DNA of 5,236 nucleotides, taken from positions 1-5,236 of the forward strand of contig JALOBO010000116.1 in the NCBI GenBank assembly GCA_023228225.1, read 5' to 3'. The notes under the pieces are model-generated. The model saw only the letters and a list, made by a program, of their open reading frames with translations. It was not told where the DNA came from and did not search any database. Positions 1 to 5,153 of this stretch are shown in pieces. Numbering within the stretch: position 1 is the stretch's first letter; each line of letters begins with the position of its first letter. Source of the stretch: Clostridia bacterium. GTDB lineage: Bacteria > Bacillota > Clostridia > Christensenellales > UBA1242. The translations under genes and the position numbers were made by a program.

Positions 1-301
1 CGGTGTACCTCCGACCGCAGATTATGCATTCGGTATCTCGTTCATCCAGTACGCACTCCCAGGAATGCCTACCCTGAATCTTATCCAGCATCCGTTCCTC
101 CCATACACTGTTGGAAGCCGTGCAACCTATCTTGTTGATACGAACCTTCTGGCAATGAGAGCCGCATGGAGAGACAACTTCGAGATTCTCGCTAAGAACA
201 ACCCATCGCAGAAGTTCTTCATTTCCAGCGCAGAATGTTTCATCGACAAGTCTGACGGAACTGGAACCTCTTCCCTGATGGGCGGTGTGTTCAACTACTA
301 A
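1..301 (+). CDS. Major capsid protein, C-terminal part (5' truncated by the window)
   Basis: The reading frame is open from base 2 and gives 99 residues ending FNY-stop at 299-301; the true start lies upstream. ATG 65 is internal, because the coding frame continues through it (preceding residues include YAFGISFIQYALPG). The segment shows a run ending in YLVDTNLL, then RAAWRDNFEILAKNNPSQ, then an I/F-rich strand and a short GT-rich tail. This order (a strand, 'vlD...l.l..lr....e.lak', then a closing strand) resembles the C-terminal part of HK97-fold coat proteins of the SU10-like/DUF5309 type; that is recognition from memory, not a search. Position at the head of a connector-terminator-tube-chaperone gene series supports major capsid protein. 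Another HK97-fold capsid family is possible. Confidence 0.62.
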   Translation, partial: GVPPTADYAFGISFIQYALPGMPTLNLIQHPFLPYTVGSRATYLVDTNLLAMRAAWRDNFEILAKNNPSQKFFISSAECFIDKSDGTGTSSLMGGVFNY

Positions 302-322
302 GGTAGTAACACACTAATTTTT

Positions 323-328
323 AGGAGT
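323..328 (+). promoter_or_regulatory. Shine-Dalgarno site for the 334 gene
   Basis: AGGAGT lies six bases before ATG 334 (counting from the last G of AGGAG), in a 32-bp gap after the capsid gene. It fixes the start of the first decoration-like gene and suggests this gene is translated from the capsid transcript rather than from its own leaderless promoter. Confidence 0.75.
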
Positions 329-333
329 AGAAA

Positions 334-825
334 ATGGCAGAAGTAACTAAACTCACCACATTCAAAGATGTCGTTAGTGTTCCATCGTTTATTACGTATG
401 TGAAGGCTACCGCCGCTGATGAAATCGTATTCCCGGAACACGGGGTGGCATCAGCAATCCTTACCACGAACGGAACCCTTGAAGCATGGGCTTATAAGAA
501 AGCCACCATTGCCAACGCAGTGACTTCTCAGACAGCTGGAACTATCGTTCTCAATGCGGCCGACGCTGCAAAGTTTGCACAGCTCGGATATGTCTGGAAT
601 GTTACTAAGGATGAAATCGTCCTTGTTGCATCCGTATCATCAACCACAGTCAATGTAAGACGCGCACTCTTCGGAACTGCTCAGACAGTCTGGGCTATTA
701 ACGATGTATGTGTCCTTCTCAAAGTTCTCGTTACCGATTCTACTGGATCTCATACCGGTAAAGGAATCGGAGAATATATTCCAATGCCCGACTTCGGAAT
801 TGGACAGGCAGTAGTGGAGGTCTAA
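334..825 (+). CDS. Probable capsid decoration / minor structural protein, short paralogue (163 aa)
   Basis: Soluble, beta-rich protein with no signal peptide or membrane segment. Its N-terminus (residues 1-24, starting MAEVTKLTTFK) and C-terminus (residues 142-159, GKGIG-Y-PMP-FGIGQA) are nearly repeated in the next gene, so the two are paralogues. Residues 86-129 (YVWNVTKDEI, then VNVRRALFGT, then WAINDVCVLL) follow a pattern common in small beta-barrel modules of phage structural proteins: Gd.i.....e...V....v.R...GT....a..d.v. Lying directly after the capsid gene and before the connector, it is best read as a capsid-surface (decoration, cement or turret-like) protein, but this is inference from position. 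A head-fibre or minor tail role is the alternative. The start is supported by AGGAG at 323-327. Confidence 0.55.
   Translation: MAEVTKLTTFKDVVSVPSFITYVKATAADEIVFPEHGVASAILTTNGTLEAWAYKKATIANAVTSQTAGTIVLNAADAAKFAQLGYVWNVTKDEIVLVASVSSTTVNVRRALFGTAQTVWAINDVCVLLKVLVTDSTGSHTGKGIGEYIPMPDFGIGQAVVEV
816..821 (+). promoter_or_regulatory. Strong Shine-Dalgarno site inside the end of the 334 gene
   Basis: GGAGGT, five bases before GTG 827, overlaps the last codons of the upstream gene. It justifies the non-ATG start of the next gene and implies translation of both paralogues from one message. Confidence 0.8.
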
Positions 826-826
826 A

Positions 827-1684
827 GTGGCAGAAGTCACTAAACTCACCACTTTCAAGAATGTTATCTCCATCCCGAACTTCATCACATATCTTAAGAC
901 TGCAACCTCAGATATCGTAGTTCCCGAAGCAGGACTGATCTCAGCAAACCTCACAACCAATGGCTCCAAAGAGACATGGTCCTATAAAAGCTCAGTCTTA
1001 CAGGCCGCGCCAGATTCACAGGGAACTTGTATCATCGAACTTGATGAAACCGACGACTCTGCTATCCTCGCAATTATTAATGCGAACCCAGGATATATCT
1101 GGAACGTCACTCAGAATGAAGTGGTTTACTGTAGAAGTGCAAATACCACAACCGGCGAAATAAGCTGTGTTCGTGGACTCTTCGGAACTTCCGTTGGAAC
1201 TTGGGCAGTTTCCGATGTGGTTAAATTCATGAACATCGTCACGCTTTCAACATACGTGGCCATGACACCAGGTGTTTGGACTGCTACTATGACTGTCAAT
1301 CCCGTGGCAACAGATGTCCTCACCGTTACTTGCGGAGGTATCACCAAGACATATACAGCAGTTGCGGCCGACCCTGCGGATGGAGAATTTGTTCCAGGTG
1401 GAACCATCTTAGCAACATGTGCATTACTCGCACCCATGATTGAAGCAGACTATACATCATGTCTTGCATCGGTTACAGCAACCACTGACGGATTCACACT
1501 GACTCAGGGTGATAATTACACTCTTGAACCTACAGTTATTGAATTTGCGAGTGGCGACGATGGAGCTATAGCATTCACCGAAGACACTGAGCCAGTAGCT
1601 CCAACTGGAATTGCTGGTAAAGGAATTGGAGTGTATGAACCCATGCCAGGGTTCGGAATCGGACAGGCAATTATCACCCCATAA
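827..1684 (+). CDS. Probable capsid decoration / minor structural protein, long paralogue with an inserted domain (285 aa)
   Basis: Starts at GTG 827, one base after the stop of the previous gene; the start is supported by GGAGGT at 816-821 and by alignment with the paralogue (19 of the first 24 residues identical by eye). Residues 1-140 align with the short paralogue, including the barrel-like segment PGYIWNVTQNEVV ... CVRGLFGT ... WAVSDVVKF (88-134). Residues 143-260 are extra: WTATMTVNPVATDVLTVTCG, then TKTYTAVA and a T/A-rich stretch ending FTLTQG. This resembles a beta domain seen in many phage structural proteins (a.v.p..gd.ltvng.tyt.v.........G.t...t...l). Residues 264-281 return to the shared C-terminal motif. 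The arrangement suggests that the common ends anchor to the particle and the insert is displayed. The role is inferred from position; no enzyme motif is seen. Confidence 0.55.
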   Translation: MAEVTKLTTFKNVISIPNFITYLKTATSDIVVPEAGLISANLTTNGSKETWSYKSSVLQAAPDSQGTCIIELDETDDSAILAIINANPGYIWNVTQNEVVYCRSANTTTGEISCVRGLFGTSVGTWAVSDVVKFMNIVTLSTYVAMTPGVWTATMTVNPVATDVLTVTCGGITKTYTAVAADPADGEFVPGGTILATCALLAPMIEADYTSCLASVTATTDGFTLTQGDNYTLEPTVIEFASGDDGAIAFTEDTEPVAPTGIAGKGIGVYEPMPGFGIGQAIITP

Positions 1685-1690
1685 TACAAT

Positions 1691-1725
1691 ACTTTTTTAT
1701 AACAATCTAACGTAATATATATTAC
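1691..1725 (+). promoter_or_regulatory. Archaeal-type leaderless promoter for the 1726 gene
   Basis: The 41-bp gap after the 827 gene holds ACTTTTTTATAAC (1691-1703), with the TTTTTTATAA element centred about 29 bases before ATG 1726, and no Shine-Dalgarno sequence. In archaea the TATA box lies about 26 bases before transcription start, so the transcript would begin at or next to the ATG. The six-T tract (1693-1698) could also serve as a T-rich terminator for the upstream genes. Just downstream, 1712-1725 is a perfect palindrome. Confidence 0.6.
1712..1725. promoter_or_regulatory. 14-bp perfect palindrome abutting a start codon, possible operator
   Basis: GTAATATATATTAC reads the same on both strands and ends at the base before ATG 1726, covering the predicted transcription start. 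A degenerate version with 5 of 7 matching pairs (outer GT/AC and inner TATATA) lies at 2100-2113 before ATG 2115. It could be a repressor site or an initiator-like element; AT-rich palindromes also occur by chance. Confidence 0.35.
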
Positions 1726-2076
1726 ATGATTGTTTACAACTACGATACCACTACGTTGGCCATCCTCATTCTCGGCCTTCTTGTGGGATTCCTTTTCGCG
1801 AAATATGTATCTTCTAAGAACGAGTCTCCTTCACAAAAAGTCCAGGACGAAATTCCAACGGTCACCGAACCCGTATCTGAACCATACAAATACCTAACTC
1901 GAGACCAGAAACTCGCCATCGCAGATTACGCAGATGACGTCGTTGATACTTTATGTGAGATATCTGAGCACGAACACGACAAGGATACTAATTATACTCT
2001 CACCAGGACAGCCGGTTCCATAGTTACAATCATAGATGGGGAAGTCTCAATAAAAGAATTACCACCGTCAGATTAA
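1726..2076 (+). CDS. Small single-pass membrane protein of unknown function (116 aa)
   Basis: Residues 10-25 are an uninterrupted hydrophobic segment (LAILILGLLVGFLFA) preceded by a short polar end and followed by KYVSSK, as in an N-terminal anchor with the body on the cytoplasmic side. Residues 30-55 are Ser/Pro/Glu-rich and probably unstructured. Residues 56-90 (YLTRDQKLAIADYADDVVDT...) look helical and acidic. The end (92-116) may be a short beta pair. There is no cleavage motif or lipobox. I do not recognise the family. It sits between capsid-surface genes and the connector but has its own promoter-like sequence, so it may be a separately expressed accessory gene rather than a virion part. 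Confidence 0.7.
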   Translation: MIVYNYDTTTLAILILGLLVGFLFAKYVSSKNESPSQKVQDEIPTVTEPVSEPYKYLTRDQKLAIADYADDVVDTLCEISEHEHDKDTNYTLTRTAGSIVTIIDGEVSIKELPPSD

Positions 2077-2082
2077 CCAATT

Positions 2083-2114
2083 ACTTTTTTATCACATACG
2101 TCGTATATATCACT
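2083..2114 (+). promoter_or_regulatory. Archaeal-type leaderless promoter for the connector gene
   Basis: The gap of 38 bases repeats the arrangement seen before 1726: ACTTTTTTATCAC (2083-2095), then CGTATATATCAC, then ATG 2115. The TTTTTTATCA element is centred about 25 bases before the ATG and no Shine-Dalgarno sequence is present. The six-T run (2085-2090) may also terminate the upstream transcript. Confidence 0.6.
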
Positions 2115-2888
2115 ATGTCTGTAGTAGATGGTACGTACTGTAACTCAGCTGACGTAACTAATCTCACCGGTTATTTCCACAAAACGATGCTCACCTTCGG
2201 TCGCGAGATGACGGAAGGAGAATATGAGATGTTCGTTTCCGGTCTGGTTAGAACAGCGACCGAGCTTGTCAATAGGTGGTGTAACGTTTCGACTTTTTAC
2301 TCTCACCAGATAACCGACGAATATCACACGATGAACATCGATGATCTCTATATGTATTCTGATTACATCCTCCGACCTTACGGGTTTGGATACTCACCTT
2401 ACAGTATTGATATGGAGGTTAAGAGGAAGCAGTTCTACCCTAGAGAATATCCAGTTATCTCAATTAGTAAGGTTCTTGTTAATCGTGCTTCTGTGTATGC
2501 CGACCCACAATGGATGGAACTCGTACAGAGAACAACTTCTGTTGGCGGAGATTATCTCGTTCAGACACGGTTCAATTCAACAAGAGTCCAGATTCTTAAG
2601 AACATTCCCACCCCTGGAACTGACAATGTAAGAATAACATACACTGCCGGTTACGAATCAACCGACCCGGTATTCCTTGCGCTGAGTTCTGCCACGTCGA
2701 TGATTGTCATCAACTATCTCAACTACAAGAAGAAGAATCAGGAAGCCAGCACGTTCAGGCAGTCTGGTGTTGTGGACTTCGCTGAGATGTTCAACCCTCA
2801 GTTTGCATCTTTCTTACTCACCGCTGACGTTAAGTCAATTCTGGAACTCTATCGCAGACCACCAATCGACCCTCAGCTTTACGTATAA
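2115..2888 (+). CDS. Head-tail connector (adaptor) protein, HK97 gp6 / SPP1 gp15-like (257 aa)
   Basis: This family forms the ring that docks under the portal and closes the head exit. Visible family-like features: an N-terminal YCNSADVTNLTGY (8-20); a helix with ATELVNRWCN (48-57), the usual 'A...i...cg' helix; a strand YPVISISKVLVN (112-123); a GGDYLVQ...VQIL hairpin (144-161); and NVRITYTAGYES-DP (171-185) followed by a helix, which is the typical 'v.vtYtaGy...P..i..A' of the family. The length is above the 100-200 residues common in phages, with an extra Tyr-rich stretch at 70-108 and a C-terminal tail. It is leaderless by promoter position and ends in a TAATG overlap with the next gene. 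Confidence 0.72.
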   Translation: MSVVDGTYCNSADVTNLTGYFHKTMLTFGREMTEGEYEMFVSGLVRTATELVNRWCNVSTFYSHQITDEYHTMNIDDLYMYSDYILRPYGFGYSPYSIDMEVKRKQFYPREYPVISISKVLVNRASVYADPQWMELVQRTTSVGGDYLVQTRFNSTRVQILKNIPTPGTDNVRITYTAGYESTDPVFLALSSATSMIVINYLNYKKKNQEASTFRQSGVVDFAEMFNPQFASFLLTADVKSILELYRRPPIDPQLYV

Positions 2889-3646
2889 TGGCAAGGTACA
2901 AGACATCAATCCGAATCTTCTCCCGAAAGGGAGGAGCCGACTTCTCTAGCCCGGAGTATTGGGATAAACAGATTGAGAAAGGAATCACAGCCATTTGTAA
3001 GGAAGCTCTCGAACCTATGAAGCATGAATTGAATGCTACTGAGAGACCCGATCCGGACCCTCGCAAGAGTTTTGTCAATGTCAAGAAATGGGTAACCGAA
3101 GTTAAAGGAAAGTCGTGGACTGCTGGCAACTTCACCGTAACTGTCCGTGCCACCAACAGACAACCCGATACATCATATGAGGCCATCAGGACTATCAAAG
3201 GGAATGAAATCAAGGTTTCCGATTACAGTGGGATATATCAATTCGGCGGAAATCGGAGTAGAGCAGATATCATAAAGGAACTGGTTCCAGACCGGACCAA
3301 AAGAACCAGAGGTAAGATTACCGATACTGCGTTTAAACAGTATTTTAAACAATATAGTGGCGACCCGAGCAGTATAAAGTCACTATCCAGATCGATGGTG
3401 GTTGTTAGGGTTCCTATTGGTAACATCGCATTCAGTAGGACGTTCCCAGCAAAGAATACTATCCGACCATCCCGTACCAAATACAACTCCGATGCATACG
3501 CCGCATGTCTTAAGATATGGGATGGCACTCGGTTCAGATATGCGGCGTACTCAAACCCAGCTGGGAACCCCGAACCTTACAGAAGGTCGAGGAGTTCTGT
3601 TATGACTAACGAGATGAACAAGGTGTTCAATGACAAAAGTAAGTGA
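2888..3646 (+). CDS. Probable neck / tail-completion protein, possibly HK97 gp10-like (252 aa)
   Basis: The start overlaps the connector stop by one base (TAATG), so translation is probably coupled; no Shine-Dalgarno sequence is seen. The protein is rich in Lys/Arg and has no membrane segment. Residues 113-121 (YSGIYQFGG) and 184-212 (RTFPAKNTIRP ... AACLKIWDG) recall the 'Ya..iEfG' and 'paqPfirPA' marks of HK97 gp10-type minor proteins. They are far apart here, and the protein is nearly twice the usual length. Its place between connector and tail terminator fits a head-closure or tail-completion role. It may combine or replace the stopper protein, which has no separate gene here. Family assignment is tentative; structural role is more secure than family. 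Confidence 0.5.
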   Translation: MARYKTSIRIFSRKGGADFSSPEYWDKQIEKGITAICKEALEPMKHELNATERPDPDPRKSFVNVKKWVTEVKGKSWTAGNFTVTVRATNRQPDTSYEAIRTIKGNEIKVSDYSGIYQFGGNRSRADIIKELVPDRTKRTRGKITDTAFKQYFKQYSGDPSSIKSLSRSMVVVRVPIGNIAFSRTFPAKNTIRPSRTKYNSDAYAACLKIWDGTRFRYAAYSNPAGNPEPYRRSRSSVMTNEMNKVFNDKSK

Positions 3647-4064
3647 AGTAATTAGAGGAATTAAGACGAAGGTTGATTCATATGTTGATGATGATACTCT
3701 CGTTTTCATCACCGATGACATTCCAGCAACGGTGAGAGTTGGAGGAATATATATCATATCTCCGAAGCCACAAGAGATTAAACATGTGATGTATATGGGC
3801 GGAGATTATGTTGAGTTCGACGTTAGGATATACGGTGTCGTTCATGTCATTGATGTAAACTCTATTGACAATCTCGGAGACAATGTATTGAAAGCTTTAG
3901 AAGATGCAGAGGCATTCTTAGCAGGTTGTTTCCCTATGCATGATCGCAGAGTGAATGGTGCTCATATATCCGATGCAGATTGTGGTTCTGACACTTGGGT
4001 AAGTGCGGCAACAATCCTCACCCCGTGGATTCTCAATCTTCACTTCAAAACATATACTGAGTGA
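3630..4064 (+). CDS. Probable tail terminator protein (144 aa)
   Basis: Terminator proteins cap the finished tail tube and join it to the neck. This one has the usual size and an alpha/beta pattern: an N-terminal helix (VSEVIRGIKTKVD, 4-16), a strand pair around 36-43, a central strand EFDVRIYGVVHV (62-73), a helix (NVLKALEDAEAFLA, 85-98) and a closing strand near WILNLHFKTY (133-142). A helix, then strands with 'v.v.v...', then a helix fits the gpU/SPP1 gp17 type. The start overlaps the previous gene by 17 bases and has AGGTG at 3621-3625, four bases upstream. The last codons form the right arm of an inverted repeat. Position just before the tube gene is the strongest support. Confidence 0.6.
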   Translation: MTKVSEVIRGIKTKVDSYVDDDTLVFITDDIPATVRVGGIYIISPKPQEIKHVMYMGGDYVEFDVRIYGVVHVIDVNSIDNLGDNVLKALEDAEAFLAGCFPMHDRRVNGAHISDADCGSDTWVSAATILTPWILNLHFKTYTE

Positions 4065-4069
4065 AGATT
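4035..4069 (+). terminator. 10-bp perfect inverted repeat across the stop of the 3630 gene, followed by an AT-rich tract
   Basis: AATCTTCACT (4035-4044) and AGTGAAGATT (4060-4069) are exact reverse complements with a 15-base loop; the TGA stop (4062-4064) lies in the right arm. The T-rich run 4068-4080 follows directly, so the RNA could form a terminator-like hairpin or an end-protecting structure. In archaea, termination depends mainly on T tracts, and 4068-4080 also forms the promoter of the next gene, so its role is uncertain. Confidence 0.4.
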
Positions 4070-4100
4070 TATTATATTATAAATACCATAGTGTAATAAC
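4068..4100 (+). promoter_or_regulatory. Archaeal-type leaderless promoter for the tail tube gene
   Basis: TTTATTATAT (4068-4077) is centred about 28 bases before ATG 4101, and a second AT-rich run TTATAAATA (4077-4085) follows it. There is no Shine-Dalgarno sequence before the ATG. A separate strong promoter suits the tube protein, which is needed in many copies. Confidence 0.6.
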
Positions 4101-4592
4101 ATGGTAGTAACTACAGGTAAGCAGTGGTTCGGTAACGAAACTGTAATATCAATGGAAATTGGGACTAAAACCCACGAGGTTGGTATCGCAAAAGAAATCG
4201 TTATCGAATTTACAACCACCGATGTAAAACTTTACGGGTGTGGTAGTATTATGTGGCAGGCCGTTGGTAGGACGGAGGGCGACATTAAAGTATCTCTTAA
4301 ATATGCGAAAATCCCAGCTATCGCCGACGATCTTGCATTATACTCGATTAACAAAGCAGGACCTACGACAGGCACTATCGCACTCGATGCCACATCCACG
4401 AGCTATCCTAAGTTCACACTGACATCAACTGTTACCTCTGATGATGGTCTGGCAACTCGTGCCGTTACTCTTAGTAATGTTTACTTCCCAGGATACACGT
4501 GGGCATCGACTTTCAGTGAGTTCACCGAGCAGACCCTTGACGGAAGCGCAAACGACTACTCTATGACTGAGGCTGTAACTGGCGGCACATAA
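4101..4592 (+). CDS. Probable major tail tube protein (163 aa)
   Basis: The tube protein polymerises in rings around the tape measure to form the tail conduit. The sequence is beta-rich: VISMEIGTKTHEVGIAKEIV (15-34), then a strand with DVKLYGCGS (41-49), an AVGRTEGDIKVSLKYAKI stretch (54-71) and a C-terminal pair around ATRAVTLSNVYF (118-129) and FTEQTLDGSA (141-150). This layout (an early strand carrying an exposed loop, a GxGxI.V strand, and a late 'l.nV.f.....' strand) fits siphovirus and archaeal virus tube proteins. Length is normal. It lies directly between terminator and chaperone with no sheath gene, which supports a non-contractile tail. The stop overlaps the next start in TAATG. Confidence 0.62.
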   Translation: MVVTTGKQWFGNETVISMEIGTKTHEVGIAKEIVIEFTTTDVKLYGCGSIMWQAVGRTEGDIKVSLKYAKIPAIADDLALYSINKAGPTTGTIALDATSTSYPKFTLTSTVTSDDGLATRAVTLSNVYFPGYTWASTFSEFTEQTLDGSANDYSMTEAVTGGT

Positions 4593-5056
4593 TGTTAGAT
4601 GTAGTTGAGATGGACCCTGAGAAGAGGGCGAAACTCCGCGGCGATGTTGACGCTCTTGAGGAAACTTGTGTAGGAACTAGTTCCAAACTCGACCTTCTTA
4701 TCCGGTCCGCAAAGAAACACACGATGTTCATTGAAGGTTTCGGATTTAACATCGAAGTGTATGGTGCAATGCCAGGCCCACTTAAGGAGATGGCCGCCAA
4801 CGAGTTCAATTCCAAAGAAGAACTTGAACCCCTTGCTCAGTATAAGAAGGAAGTTGAAATCTCTTCTAAGATTCTCGCCACTATGTGTGTAGAACCCGAC
4901 TTCCAGAATGTGGATGCATGGTTAATGTTTGAAAGAGAGACTGGGCTTCTCAGAGACCTGACCGCCGTAGTAATAGAGGAGACCTGCGCTCGGCCGGAAG
5001 AAGTTAAGAACTTTCGCAGAAAGCCAGCGGGGTCAAACCCTGTTCGCTCTGTGTAA
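4592..5056 (+). CDS. Tail assembly chaperone, gpG-like short product (154 aa)
   Basis: In tailed phages this protein and its frameshifted longer form bind the tape measure and keep it soluble until the tube assembles. Here the position between tube and tape measure is diagnostic. The protein is largely helical: a charged N-terminus, a short strand MFIEGFGFNIEVYGAMP (45-61), then helices with KKEVEISSKILATM (85-98) and DAWLMFERETGLLRDLTAVVIEET (108-131). No clear Shine-Dalgarno precedes ATG 4592, and the TAATG overlap suggests coupling to the tube gene. Sequence alone would not identify it; family sequences diverge strongly. Its last codons (5015-5056) would be skipped in the frameshifted form. 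Confidence 0.68.
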   Translation: MLDVVEMDPEKRAKLRGDVDALEETCVGTSSKLDLLIRSAKKHTMFIEGFGFNIEVYGAMPGPLKEMAANEFNSKEELEPLAQYKKEVEISSKILATMCVEPDFQNVDAWLMFERETGLLRDLTAVVIEETCARPEEVKNFRRKPAGSNPVRSV

Positions 5057-5153
5057 ACTTTTCCATTGCAGGGCAAGCGACATTGACCCAGACATGCCAC
5101 AAGAGGAAACAATGTTTTACATGCACGGAATCAATAAGACAGGATTTATATAA
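4592..5153 (+). CDS. Predicted gpGT-like fusion made by +1 frameshift near 5012 (about 186 aa)
   Basis: From 4977 the +1 frame is free of stops up to TAA 5151-5153, which overlaps the tape measure ATG. Four stops crowd the same frame just upstream (4959-4976), and it has no ATG, GTG or TTG before 5094, so the frame is reachable only by frameshift. If the slip is at TTT 5012-5014, the product has residues 1-141 of the chaperone plus 45 more from codon 5016, including TLFALCKLFH and DIDPDMPQEETMFYMHGIN. These look like a real small helical domain, as in T domains that bind the tape measure. The exact slip point is inferred. Confidence 0.6.
5012..5017 (+). promoter_or_regulatory. Candidate +1 slip site TTT_CGC
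   Basis: In the chaperone frame the codons are AAC TTT CGC. A phenylalanine tRNA on TTT can move one base forward to TTC with better pairing, especially if the following CGC codon is read slowly; UUU_CGU is the known +1 site of influenza PA-X. It lies inside the only interval (about 4977-5053) where a shift would work. A second candidate is GGG_T at 5030-5033 (Gly to Gly). Confidence 0.45.
5026..5048 (+). promoter_or_regulatory. Possible hairpin downstream of the slip site
   Basis: AGCGGGG (5026-5032) can pair with CCC (5038-5040) and CGCT (5045-5048), leaving a five-base loop and a four-base bulge. It begins about 11 bases after the candidate TTT_C. Stimulatory RNA structures are common at frameshift sites, but this short bulged stem was judged by eye only. 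Confidence 0.25.

Larger units (their letters stand above)
334..1669 (+). repeat. Diverged tandem gene duplication (334-405 with 827-898; 757-810 with 1616-1669)
   Basis: The first 72 bases of the two neighbouring genes are clearly related at the DNA level, with many differences at third positions. The last shared blocks (GKGIG...GIGQA coding) are likewise related. The middle of the second copy contains about 350 extra bases (roughly 1253-1606). The pair is therefore a duplication followed by insertion in one copy, or by loss from the other. Confidence 0.8.

Noticed and set aside
640..969. Open frame on the minus strand crossing two plus-strand genes (109 codons).
   Set aside because: It lies opposite well-supported structural genes and crosses their junction, with no promoter or ribosome site seen; shadow of coding sequence.
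2341..2631. Plus-strand open frame of 96 codons inside the connector gene.
   Set aside because: Fully internal to a recognisable connector gene in another frame, without its own start signals.
2830..3213. Minus-strand open frame of 127 codons opposite the connector and neck genes.
   Set aside because: Both plus-strand genes have coupled starts and protein-like composition; nothing supports the reverse frame.
4104..4114. Short palindrome GTAGTAACTAC just inside the tail tube gene.
   Set aside because: Five-base arms within coding sequence; easily chance.
4068..4592. A contractile-tail (sheath) gene was looked for between terminator and tube, or next to the tube.
   Set aside because: No room between 4064 and 4101, and the single gene is far too short for a sheath protein; a non-contractile tail is the simpler reading.
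5094..5153. Separate small gene starting at ATG 5094 in the +1 frame.
   Set aside because: It would be only 19 residues, has no clear ribosome site, and leaves the open frame from 4977 to 5093 unexplained.
5145..5153. TTTATATAA as a TATA box for the tape measure gene.
   Set aside because: It touches the ATG, so it is far too close to serve as a promoter for this start; an AGGA ribosome site is present instead.
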